64,000 nucleotides of DNA from contig CAYRNR010000003.1 of NCBI GenBank assembly GCA_964425605.1, forward strand, positions 62,001 to 126,000. The letters are read 5' to 3'. The stretch is from CAYRNR01 sp964425605 (GTDB taxonomy: Bacteria; Myxococcota_A; UBA796; UBA9615; CAYRNR01). The position numbers and the translations under genes were made by a program. Every line of letters begins with the position of its first letter. Positions within the stretch are counted from its first letter, which is position 1. A model generated the notes under the pieces. That model worked only from the letters and a program-made list of their open reading frames with translations. It ran no database searches and was not told where the DNA came from. This document shows positions 33,872-43,931 of the stretch, piece by piece.

Positions 33872-35557
33872 GTGTCCGGGATCGTTGGATATACTCGGGA
33901 GCCTCGTAGACCTGCGGATTCACGGGGAGGTGCCGCCATCAACGCCATCGACTGGGTAATCATCATCGGGTACCTGCTGGGCATGATCGGCTTCAGCGCG
34001 TGGCTGGGGCGCGGTCAGTCCGACCAGGACGACTACTACGTGGGTGGCCGCAACCTGCCGTGGTGGGCCGTGGGGATCTCCACCATGGCCACCCAGGCGT
34101 CGGCCATCAGCTTCATCTCGATCCCGGCGTTCGTGGCGCTCAAGGAGGGCGGCGGGCTGACGTGGCTGCAGTACGAGCTGGCGGTGCCCCTGGCGATGCT
34201 GGCGGTGATGGTCCTGCTGATCCCCCACTTCCGCAAGCTCGAGCTGGTGTCGGTGTACGAGTACCTCGAGATGCGGTTCGACCTGGCCACCCGGCTGATG
34301 CTGTCGGGGGTGTTCCTGGGCAGCCGCGGGCTGGCCACGGGGATCGGGGTCTACGCGAGCGCCATCGTGCTGTCCGTGGCGCTGGGAATCCCGATCTGGG
34401 GCACCATCTTGCTCATCGGCGTGGTCACGGTGATCTACGACATGCTCGGCGGCATGTCGGCGGTGGTGTGGTCCGACGTGATCCAGATGGGCATCCTGAT
34501 CGGCGGCCTGGCCATCTGCGTGGGATACGCCGCACACCTGGCCGGCGGGTTCGGCGAGATGATGGCCGTCTTCCCGGCCGAGCGGGCGGTGGCGCTGGAC
34601 CCGTCCCATGGGCTCGGCGACGGCGCGAAGACCCCGTTCTGGGGATTCCTGATCGGCGGGCTGTTCCTCTACATGAGCTACTACGGCGTGGACCAGAGCC
34701 AGGCCCAGCGAGAGCTGTCGGCCCCGACCCTGGCCGACACCAAGCGCTCGCTGATCTTCAACGGCCTGGCCCGTTTCCCGATGACCGTGCTGTACATCGT
34801 GCTGGGCATCGCCGCGGGCGCGGCGTTCATGGCCATCCCCGAGCTGCGCGAGGCCGTGACCGCGGACTACGCTCGCACCGAGAGCTGGGATTACCTGATC
34901 CCGCGCTTCGTGCTGATGTACCTGCCCACCGGCGTCCGGGCGCTGATCTTCGCGGCCATCCTCGCCGCGGCCATGTCCAGCCTCGACTCCTCGATCAACT
35001 CCCTGTCCGCGGCCACCATGCGCGACTTCGTCGAGCGCCTCGGCGGGGAGTTCGACGACAAGGCCATGCTCAAGTGGTCGCGCATCACCACGGTGCTGTG
35101 GGGCGCCGCGGTCATCGGCTTCGCCTTCCTCGCCGGCGGTATCTCCGACACCGTGGTCGAGGGCATCAACAAGGTCGGCTCGGCGTTCTACGGGCCAATC
35201 CTGGCGGTGTTCCTGATGGGTGTGCTCTGGCGACGCGCCAACGGCCCCGGCGTGATCTCCGGCTGTCTGGCCGGCGTGGTGTTCAACATCGTCATCTGGA
35301 TCGGCGTGGAGTCCATCTACTGGATGTGGTGGAACCTCTTCGGTGTGGTCGTGGCCGTGGTGGTGGCCGCCGGGATCAGCCTGGTCACCGCGCCGCCGAA
35401 GTCCGATCGCCTGGACGAAACCCTCATCGAGTGGTCCGGGTTCTGGGACCGCGAGCGCCCCTGGTTGCCCATCTACGGCGCCCTGGTGGGCTACTTCGGC
35501 CTCATCGTGCTGGTGGTGGTCTTCTCAGGGAAGATCGTGGGGGCCCTAGCGGGCTGA
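33872..35557 (+). CDS. Sodium:solute symporter (SSS family)
   Basis: At most 561 residues. About 13 membrane helices with the SSS signature: YYVGGRNLPWWAVGISTMAT, then QASAISFISIPAF in TM2, VSVYEYLEMRFDLATRL, SSLDSSINSLSAATMRD in TM9 (Na+-site Ser residues), and GPILAVFLMGVLWRRANG. It resembles the SGLT/myo-inositol/proline branch; the substrate cannot be fixed. The GTG at 33872 is the first standard start but has no ribosome site. An ATC codon at 33938 follows GGAGGT with 6-base spacing and gives NAIDWVIIIGYL as N-terminus, which fits TM1 better. The secreted protein gene starts 12 bp downstream. Confidence 0.92.
   Translation: MSGIVGYTREPRRPADSRGGAAINAIDWVIIIGYLLGMIGFSAWLGRGQSDQDDYYVGGRNLPWWAVGISTMATQASAISFISIPAFVALKEGGGLTWLQYELAVPLAMLAVMVLLIPHFRKLELVSVYEYLEMRFDLATRLMLSGVFLGSRGLATGIGVYASAIVLSVALGIPIWGTILLIGVVTVIYDMLGGMSAVVWSDVIQMGILIGGLAICVGYAAHLAGGFGEMMAVFPAERAVALDPSHGLGDGAKTPFWGFLIGGLFLYMSYYGVDQSQAQRELSAPTLADTKRSLIFNGLARFPMTVLYIVLGIAAGAAFMAIPELREAVTADYARTESWDYLIPRFVLMYLPTGVRALIFAAILAAAMSSLDSSINSLSAATMRDFVERLGGEFDDKAMLKWSRITTVLWGAAVIGFAFLAGGISDTVVEGINKVGSAFYGPILAVFLMGVLWRRANGPGVISGCLAGVVFNIVIWIGVESIYWMWWNLFGVVVAVVVAAGISLVTAPPKSDRLDETLIEWSGFWDRERPWLPIYGALVGYFGLIVLVVVFSGKIVGALAG
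33924..33940 (+). promoter_or_regulatory. Strong Shine-Dalgarno placed before an ATC codon
   Basis: GGGGAGGT (33924-33931) is a near-perfect ribosome site. Six bases later comes ATC (33938-33940), in frame with the symporter. There is no ATG, GTG or TTG between this site and TM1. This suggests a rare AUC start, or a start codon changed by a sequencing error. Confidence 0.5.
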
Positions 35558-35569
35558 CGGGGAGGCCGG

Positions 35570-36307
35570 ATGACGACGCGTACCTGTGTGAACCTCCTGC
35601 TGGTCCTCTCCCTGGCGCTGGGCTTGGCCCAGGGCGCCGACGCCAAGCGGCGCACCGCTCGGCTGGACCGGGCGTTCGCCATCGTCGTTCTCGACGCCGC
35701 GGAGGCCATCGTCGCTGCAGCGCAGGGGCAGCCCGTGGAGCCCCGCTGGTACGCGGGCACCGGGGTGTCCGATCCCATCACCGAGACCCAATCGGAAACC
35801 CTCGAGGCCGTCGCCGCGATGGGGGAGATCGAGGTCGTCATCACCGCGCTGGAGCTCGAAGCCACGGCGCACGACGCCTCACCCGCGCTGTACCTGCGCT
35901 CCCTGGTCACCGTATCTCCGGAGGGCCGTGTCCGGTGGATGCAGGTGTCCGTCCGCGAGAGCGCAGGGATCGGCATGTCCGAGGACCTGCACATCGTCGC
36001 GCCGGAGCTCGGAGCCGGGCTGACGAGGCTCACCGACGCGCTGTCCGACCCCGGATGCCCCGTCCCCGTCTACGAGGTGCCCGAGGAATTCCCTCCAGCG
36101 CTGCGCCGGGAGACGGAGATGAACCGAGGGGATCTGGCCAGAGCCTGCGGCGCCATCGAGGGGACCGCGTACTCCTGGGTGCCGCGTGTCGACGACGTGA
36201 CCGTCCTGATCCGGTCGGGAGATCACTACGTCGCGCTGCGCTCCTCCTTCCAGGTCATCGACGGACAACTGGTCCTCGAGTCGGTGCGTGCCAGGGAACT
36301 CGACTGA
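35570..36307 (+). CDS. Secreted protein of unknown function
   Basis: 245 residues. Signal peptide TRTCVNLLLVLSLALGLAQG, cleavage near ADAKRR. The mature part is mixed alpha/beta with LDRAFAIVVLDAAEAIVAAA and AMGEIEVVITALELEATAHD, two Cys (DPGCPVP, ARACGAIEG), and strands near the C-terminus (VTVLIRSGDHYVALRSSFQV). I recognise no family. It lies 12 bp after the symporter and is probably in its operon; a periplasmic role linked to that transporter is possible but unsupported. The next gene, TreT-like, starts 75 bp later. Confidence 0.55.
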   Translation: MTTRTCVNLLLVLSLALGLAQGADAKRRTARLDRAFAIVVLDAAEAIVAAAQGQPVEPRWYAGTGVSDPITETQSETLEAVAAMGEIEVVITALELEATAHDASPALYLRSLVTVSPEGRVRWMQVSVRESAGIGMSEDLHIVAPELGAGLTRLTDALSDPGCPVPVYEVPEEFPPALRRETEMNRGDLARACGAIEGTAYSWVPRVDDVTVLIRSGDHYVALRSSFQVIDGQLVLESVRARELD

Positions 36308-36382
36308 AGGACCGGTTTCCCTTGACCGGGACCTCGCGCGCGCGTACGAGTTCGCTTTCCATCCTCACCACGGAGTGAGCCC

Positions 36383-37807
36383 ATGATCTCCTACCCGATC
36401 ATCGACGAGCCCTTCGGCCTCGACGACTTCGCCTCCCACGCCAACCTGGCCGCGGCCGTGCAGCAGCTGCGCGACGAGGCCGGGGCCCTGGTGCCCCAGC
36501 TGGCCGGCAAGCGCGTGTGGATCACCAACTCCACGGCCAAGGGCGGCGGCGTGGCCGAGATGCTGCCCAAGTTCTGCACCGTGTTGACCGAGCTGGGGGT
36601 GGACAACACCTGGTTCGTCATCGGCGCGGACCGCCCCGCGTTCTTCGACCTGACCAAGCACCTGCACAACCTGATCCACGGCGCGGGCACGCCCGAACTC
36701 GGCGAAGCCGAGCGCGCGCTGTTCGAGGACATCAACCGCCGCAACGCCGACGAGATCGCCGGCCGCATCGCCGCGAACGACATCCTGGTGGTCCACGATC
36801 CCCAGCCCGCGGCCCTGGGCGCGATGATCAAGGAGCGCACCGGCGTCCCCACGGTCTGGCGCTGCCACATCGGCACCGAGGAGCACGTGGAGGCCACCCG
36901 CGCCGCGTGGAGCTTCCTGCGCCCCTACGTCAGCACCTACGACGCCACCATCTTCACCGCCGACGAGTACATCCCGAGCTACCTGCGCCACAACTCCACG
37001 CTCATCTGCCCGGCCATCGACCCGCTCAGCGACAAGAACCGCGAGCTGTCCGCCCCCGAGGTCATGGGCGTCCTGTGCAACGCCGGCCTGGCCCACGCCC
37101 ACACCCCCGTGGGTACCGAGCCCTACCCCGTCCAGGCCAAGCGTCTGGCCGCCGACGGCACCTTCACCGCGGCGACGATCCCCGACGAGATCGGCCTGGG
37201 CTACCGCCCCATCGTCACCCAGATCTCCCGCTGGGATCGCCTCAAGGGCTGGCCCGGGCTCATGAAGGCCTTCGCCCTGCTCAAGCAGCGCTCCGACGAT
37301 CCCACGGTCCAGCTCACCCGCCTCGTCCTCGGCGGCCCCGACCCCACCCAGGTCGCCGACGATCCCGAGGGCATGGAGGTCATGGACGAGCTCAAGGCCG
37401 TGTACGCCAGCTTGCCCCCCGCCGTGCAGGCCGACATCGCCGTGGTCCTGATGCCCCAGCACGGCCTCATGATCAACGCCATCCAGCGCTGCTCCTCCCT
37501 CGTCGTCCAGAACTCCATCCGCGAGGGCTTCGGCCTCACCGCCACCGAGGCCATGTGGAAGGCGCTGCCCGTCCTCGGCACCCACGCCGTGGGCCTCCGC
37601 ACCCAGATCACCGACGGCGTCCACGGCCGCCTCGTCCACGATCCCGAGGATCCCGCCGAGATCGCCGACGCCCTCGAGCGCATGCTCGCCGACGCCGACT
37701 TCCGCCACACCGCCGGCCTCGCCGCCCAGAAGCGCGTCTTCGACGAGTACCTGCTGTTCAAGCAGGTCCGCGACTGGCTCAGAGTCCTCACCGACCTCCC
37801 CAGCTGA
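36383..37807 (+). CDS. treT: TreT-like trehalose glycosyltransferring synthase (GT4)
   Basis: 474 residues; ATG after GGAGTGAGCCC. The N-terminal domain carries VWITNSTAKGGGVAEMLPK, TWFVIGADRPAFFDLTKHLH and WRCHIGTEE, the marks of the TreT/trehalose phosphorylase group. The C-terminal domain has TQISRWDRLKGWPGL and the GT4 E-x7-E motif (Glu381 and Glu389, EGFGLTATE), which binds the nucleotide-sugar. TreT forms trehalose reversibly from NDP-glucose and glucose. It is about 60 residues longer than typical members; the excess is around residues 215-265 (ELSAPEVMGVLCNAGLAHAH). Trehalose as osmolyte or reserve is the likely use. Codons become extremely C-rich at third positions towards the 3' end. 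Confidence 0.82.
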   Translation: MISYPIIDEPFGLDDFASHANLAAAVQQLRDEAGALVPQLAGKRVWITNSTAKGGGVAEMLPKFCTVLTELGVDNTWFVIGADRPAFFDLTKHLHNLIHGAGTPELGEAERALFEDINRRNADEIAGRIAANDILVVHDPQPAALGAMIKERTGVPTVWRCHIGTEEHVEATRAAWSFLRPYVSTYDATIFTADEYIPSYLRHNSTLICPAIDPLSDKNRELSAPEVMGVLCNAGLAHAHTPVGTEPYPVQAKRLAADGTFTAATIPDEIGLGYRPIVTQISRWDRLKGWPGLMKAFALLKQRSDDPTVQLTRLVLGGPDPTQVADDPEGMEVMDELKAVYASLPPAVQADIAVVLMPQHGLMINAIQRCSSLVVQNSIREGFGLTATEAMWKALPVLGTHAVGLRTQITDGVHGRLVHDPEDPAEIADALERMLADADFRHTAGLAAQKRVFDEYLLFKQVRDWLRVLTDLPS

Positions 37808-37817
37808 CTCGCGGATT

Positions 37818-37836
37818 CGATCCGGAATTCCGGATC
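37818..37836. repeat. Hairpin copy 1: 18-bp perfect palindrome
   Basis: GATCCGGAATTCCGGATC (37819-37836) is perfectly self-complementary. With the preceding C it contains the arm CGATCCG also found in copies 2 and 3. It starts 12 bp after the treT stop, a position expected for a transcription end signal, but no T tract follows. Confidence 0.75.
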
Positions 37837-37870
37837 TACTCAGAGAGTCTTCCACCAAGACAACCCGACT

Positions 37871-37889
37871 CGATCCGGATGGCGGATCG
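37871..37889. repeat. Hairpin copy 2: arms CGATCCG / CGGATCG, 5-base spacer
   Basis: CGATCCG, spacer GATGG, CGGATCG. The 7-bp arms are perfectly complementary and identical to those of copy 3. Confidence 0.75.
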
Positions 37890-38059
37890 AATCGATGGGT
37901 CGGTCGGAGAGGGAGAGGGGGCTGTCGAAACCACGCCGGAGGCGCGGATCGCCGAGGCAGAGGGCGGCCGCGACGAGTCCATCGGGTGGCTGATGTCGGA
38001 TGGTCCGAATTAGTGATTCGATGTACGCCGCGTGGTGCAGTGTTCGCCTGGACGCTCGA

Positions 38060-38078
38060 GCGACCGATTTTCGGTCGC
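38060..38078. repeat. Hairpin: 8-bp perfect stem, 3-base loop
   Basis: GCGACCGA, loop TTT, TCGGTCGC. The arms differ from the CGATCCG family but share the CGACCG/CGATCCG flavour. No T tract follows. Confidence 0.65.
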
Positions 38079-38117
38079 CACCGTCCGAATTTCGGTCACC
38101 CCCCACTCCGGGTGTAA

Positions 38118-38135
38118 CGATCCGGATTCGGATCG
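38118..38135. repeat. Hairpin copy 3: arms CGATCCG / CGGATCG, 4-base spacer
   Basis: CGATCCG, spacer GATT, CGGATCG, with the same arms as copy 2. It lies 32 bp from the stop of the convergent lipoprotein gene. Confidence 0.75.
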
Positions 38136-38166
38136 GTCCTGGGAGTTTGAGAGAGAGAGGGGTGGG

Positions 38167-39861
38167 TCAGGGCCGCCCGTAGATCAGGTAGGCGGCGCCG
38201 TGCAGGCTCTGGGCGCGAGACGCGCCGATGACGATGTCGGCGTGGCCGTCCGCGTTCAGGTCCCCGGCCCCGGCCACGGATTGGCCCGTGTGGCTGGTGT
38301 AGCCCTCGCCGACGTAGGTGACGCTGCCCGACGAGAGGTACCGGGGACCTGTCACGGGGCCGTGGAAGTGGTAGGCGGCGCCGACGTTGGAACCGCCCAC
38401 TTCGGTGCCCGGGGCGCCGACGAGGAGATCGTCGAGGCCATCGCCGTCGGTGTCCCTGACCCCGGCGACCGAGAAGCCCGCGTCCGCGTACAGGTTCTCG
38501 CCGAGGAATCGCGTGTCCACGGTCGACAGATCCAGTACCCCGGACACGGGACCGTGGATCAGGTAGGCCGCGCCGGCGTCGTAGTAGGACTCGTTGAGTC
38601 CGCAGGAGCCCACGAGCACGTCGAGATTGCCGTCGCCATCCACGTCACCGGCGGAGGAGACCGAGCAGCCGGCGAAATCGCCTGGCCTGCCCTCGAGCAC
38701 GGCGTCGGCGGTCGACAGATCCCGCGTGCCGGAGAGGGGGCCGTGGACCAGGTACACGGCACCGCCGTCGCCGCCGATGTGGTCGTAGGCGACCGCGCTC
38801 ACCCACACGTCGTCCTGGCCGTCGCCGTTCATGTCGCCCGCGCCCGCCACGGCGTACCCGGCGAAGTGCCCCGGACCTTCCCCGGTGAGCAAGCCGTCGG
38901 CCGCACCGAGGTCGAGCGTCCCCGACACGGTGCCGCTGACGACGTACACCACCCCGGTCTGTGCGCCCGCGTAGCTGCTCCAGGCGGACCCCACGAGCAG
39001 GTCGGGAAGGCCGTCCCCGTCGATGTCGCCCGCCGAGGCGACGGCCCTCCCGGTGAAGTCGTTGTGGTTCTCGCCCAGCAGCCTGGCATCCGCCGTGTCG
39101 AGGGTGCGGGTGCCGAAGACCGGGCCGTGGATCAGGTAGACCGCGCCAGCGTTCGCAGCGGCGTCGCTGTGGTTGGGGGCGCTGATCAACAGGTCGTCGT
39201 ACCCATCCCCGTTGACGTCGCCCGCGGAGGCGACAGCTTCCCCGGCGCTGTCGAGGTAGACCTCCCCGGGGAAGTCGGCGTCGGCGGTCGTCAGCTCGAG
39301 CAGGCCGAGAACGGGACCGTACAGGAGGTAGGCCGTGCCGCGGCCGGCGCAGCCGTGGAGCATCTGGGTGGCCCCCACCAGGACGTCGTCGTACCCGTCC
39401 CCGTTCACGTCACCCGCCCCGGCCACCGCGATCCCGGCCTGGTCACAGGGCGCTCCTCTGAGCAAGGCATCGGCGAGGCCGAGGAGAACCTCTGTGTACG
39501 GCCCCTCCTCGACGCCGTCGCAGTCGCTGTCCACGCCGTCGAGGGGGTCCTCGTCGGCGCCGGGATGGATGTCGGGATCGGAATCGTCACAGTCCTCGTC
39601 CGACGCCCATCCGTCGCCGTCGGCATCCACCGCTACCGAGTCGTCGTCGTCACCCGCAGAGTCGTCGTCGTCGCCAGGCGCGGAGTCGTCGTCGTCCCCA
39701 GGGGTGGAGTCGTCGTCGTCGTCCGCGGACGTGGAGTCGTCGTCATCGCCGCCCGTGGAGTCGTCGTCGCCCGCAGTGGTGTCGTCGTCATCACCCGGCG
39801 GACAGCCCACAGAGGCGCAGATCGTCAGAGCGGTGAGAAGAGCCCAGAGATGGTGTCGCAT
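38167..39861 (-). CDS. FG-GAP seven-repeat beta-propeller lipoprotein
   Basis: 564 residues. Lipobox SVGC (Cys20), then a 55-residue linker of GDDDDS-type units. Next is a single MopE-like segment (DEDCDDSDPDIHPGADED). Seven FG-GAP repeats follow, each with AGAGDVNGDGYDDVLVG-like calcium-binding turns; I counted GDVNGDGYDD twice, GDIDGDGLPD, GDMNGDGQDD, GDVDGDGNLD, RDTDGDGLDD and GDLNADGHAD. Between them lie repeats of AYLIHGPVSG. This is an integrin-alpha-like seven-bladed propeller displayed from the outer membrane, probably for adhesion or ligand binding. It is convergent with treT across the hairpin gap. Confidence 0.88.
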   Translation of the reverse strand: MRHHLWALLTALTICASVGCPPGDDDDTTAGDDDSTGGDDDDSTSADDDDDSTPGDDDDSAPGDDDDSAGDDDDSVAVDADGDGWASDEDCDDSDPDIHPGADEDPLDGVDSDCDGVEEGPYTEVLLGLADALLRGAPCDQAGIAVAGAGDVNGDGYDDVLVGATQMLHGCAGRGTAYLLYGPVLGLLELTTADADFPGEVYLDSAGEAVASAGDVNGDGYDDLLISAPNHSDAAANAGAVYLIHGPVFGTRTLDTADARLLGENHNDFTGRAVASAGDIDGDGLPDLLVGSAWSSYAGAQTGVVYVVSGTVSGTLDLGAADGLLTGEGPGHFAGYAVAGAGDMNGDGQDDVWVSAVAYDHIGGDGGAVYLVHGPLSGTRDLSTADAVLEGRPGDFAGCSVSSAGDVDGDGNLDVLVGSCGLNESYYDAGAAYLIHGPVSGVLDLSTVDTRFLGENLYADAGFSVAGVRDTDGDGLDDLLVGAPGTEVGGSNVGAAYHFHGPVTGPRYLSSGSVTYVGEGYTSHTGQSVAGAGDLNADGHADIVIGASRAQSLHGAAYLIYGRP

Positions 39862-39914
39862 GGTCGCCCCCTCGAGTTCCGGCTCCAGGATACCAAGTGA
39901 CGCTCCGAGGGAGG

Positions 39915-40904
39915 TCAGCCGAAGAAGACGACGCGGTTGCGGCCGCTGGCCTTGGCCTCGTAGAGGGCCTGGTCGGCGCGGGAGAGCAGGATGCTGTTGG
40001 TGAGGATGTCGCCGTCCTCGCTGTCCTCGGGGTCGTCGTCGGCCAGGGTCGCGCGGGAGGCGGCCTCGGTGGGGCCGTAGAGGGCGGCTCCGATGCTCAC
40101 CGTGATCCGAACGGGCTCACCCTGGGTGGGCATCTCGAGGGCCTCGACCGCGGTGCGGATGCGCTCGCCGAGGCGGATGAGGCCCTCGGACGTGCCGTCC
40201 CGCACGAGAACGCAGAACTCCTCGCCGCCGAAGCGGAAGACGGAGTCCTCGGTGCGGATGGTCTCGCGCAGGACCCGACCGATCTCGGCCAGGAGACGGT
40301 CGCCGGTCAGGTGGCCGTGCTCGTCGTTGACGCGCTTGAAGTGATCCAGATCGGCCAACAGCAGGCCGATGGTCTGCTCGTGCCGGCGCGCGTAGCTGGC
40401 TTCCTCGCGCAGCCGCTGCTTGAGCAGGCGGCGGTTCCCGGTCTCGGTGAGGGTGTCGACGAACAGCTCCTTGTGGAGCCTCCGGATCGAGTGGGCTCCC
40501 TTCTCGTCGAGCTGCACGCACTGGAGCAGGGCGGCGGACCCGAGACGGACGAGGCATGTCCGGGGAAGCCGGACCGTGCCCGTGAATGCGACCTCGTCGA
40601 TGTACGTGCCGTTGGAGCTTTCGAGGTCCTCGATCCAGAACTGGCCGTCGAGCCAGCGCAGACGCGCGTGGTGCCGCGAGACCTTGGGCTCGGTGAGCCG
40701 GACGTCCGCATCCCTCCCGCGGCCCAGCACGGCGCCCTCGCGGTCCACGTAGTACAGATTCTGCCGTCCAGATCCGTGGAGGACCGTCAGGGATACGGCA
40801 ACGGGTTCACCCAGCACCTGCTGCGCAAATCTGGGCTCCACGTCGGTGCTGCACGCGTTCGCGTCGACGCACTGGCGGAAGGTCCAACGATCGTCCTGGT
40901 TCAT
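39915..40904 (-). CDS. FHA-GGDEF diguanylate cyclase
   Basis: 329 residues from the ATG at 40904 (GGGGTGGGA upstream; a GTG two codons earlier is possible). Residues 58-102 form an FHA domain: GRGRDADVRL, KVSRHHARL and SSNGTYID, which bind phosphothreonine peptides. Residues about 148-329 are a GGDEF domain with DTLTETGNRR, LADLDHFKRVND, GHLTGDRLL and active-site GGEEF (226-230). The inhibitory I-site RTED lies at 217-220, five residues before it. It makes cyclic di-GMP from two GTP and should be feedback-inhibited. The FHA part links cyclase activity to Ser/Thr kinases, which are common in Myxococcota. No kinase gene is near. Confidence 0.93.
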   Translation of the reverse strand: MNQDDRWTFRQCVDANACSTDVEPRFAQQVLGEPVAVSLTVLHGSGRQNLYYVDREGAVLGRGRDADVRLTEPKVSRHHARLRWLDGQFWIEDLESSNGTYIDEVAFTGTVRLPRTCLVRLGSAALLQCVQLDEKGAHSIRRLHKELFVDTLTETGNRRLLKQRLREEASYARRHEQTIGLLLADLDHFKRVNDEHGHLTGDRLLAEIGRVLRETIRTEDSVFRFGGEEFCVLVRDGTSEGLIRLGERIRTAVEALEMPTQGEPVRITVSIGAALYGPTEAASRATLADDDPEDSEDGDILTNSILLSRADQALYEAKASGRNRVVFFG

Positions 40905-41009
40905 TCCCACCCCGGCGAAGATTCGCTCCTGCTCCCTGTCTCCAATGTAACCGGCCTGCCCGATCTATTCCACAATGCGCCCAACGTTCCTCGTCCCGGC
41001 GTCCCCCTC

Positions 41010-41495
41010 TCACACCCCCTTGCCCGCCTTGGCCGTGAGGGCCTCCACGTCGATCCGGCCGATGCCCACGCCCCTGACCGACTTGTCGGTGACGAAGCGC
41101 GCCTTGACCGCTCCGGGGTCCGATTCCAGCTGATCGATCATCAGGTGCAGCGCCCGGCGTTTCTCGGCGAGATCGTCCACGAAGGTCACCGAGCCGGAGA
41201 ACTGCACCGTTCGATAGTCGTGGAGGCAGCGTCCATCGCGGTAGCCCAGGTCCTCGAGGATCTGGCCCCAGACGCGCGGGTTGGCGCGCAGGACGTCGGC
41301 CTTCTTGCCCTTGACCGAGCAGTGGAAGAAGAAGCACCGCTGGTCCTCGTCGTAGCCGTAGTTGACCGTGGCCAGGTAGGGCTCGCCGTCGCGGGCCATG
41401 GCCATCGTCAGGTGCTCTCCGCGGTCGATGATGGCGTCGATGACGGCGGGGTCGGTGAGGGTCTGCTTGGGGCGGCGCTGGTGGTACCGGGGCAT
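41010..41495 (-). CDS. Pyridoxamine 5'-phosphate oxidase-fold flavin-binding protein
   Basis: 161 residues. LTMAMARDGEPYLATVNYGY, then FFFHCSVKGKKADVLRANPR, matches the split-barrel FMN-binding family that includes NimA-like nitroimidazole reductases; the His-Cys-S-x-x-G-K-K segment contacts FMN phosphate. The C-terminal helix and GVGIGRIDVEAL complete the fold. It could reduce small electrophiles or bind flavin or heme; the exact activity is unknown. It is cytoplasmic. It lies 105 bp upstream of the cyclase gene on the same strand and 50 bp downstream of the MopE/fibrinogen-like gene. Confidence 0.83.
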   Translation of the reverse strand: MPRYHQRRPKQTLTDPAVIDAIIDRGEHLTMAMARDGEPYLATVNYGYDEDQRCFFFHCSVKGKKADVLRANPRVWGQILEDLGYRDGRCLHDYRTVQFSGSVTFVDDLAEKRRALHLMIDQLESDPGAVKARFVTDKSVRGVGIGRIDVEALTAKAGKGV

Positions 41496-41545
41496 GGTGC
41501 GCCAGGGTACACCACCCTACGGTCCGACTCCCCCCTGGATCAGGA

Positions 41546-43927
<2,382 letters not shown>

Positions 43928-43931
43928 GATG

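Larger units (their letters stand above)
37808..38166. other. Gene-free 359-bp gap with repeated hairpins
   Basis: No frame here has coding character, and the base composition is visibly richer in A+T than the flanks. The gap holds three inverted repeats sharing the arms CGATCCG/CGGATCG (37818, 37871, 38118), another 8-bp stem at 38060-38078, and GTCCGAATT twice. It separates treT (plus) from a convergent lipoprotein gene (minus), so it contains 3' ends only and no expected promoter. Confidence 0.7.
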
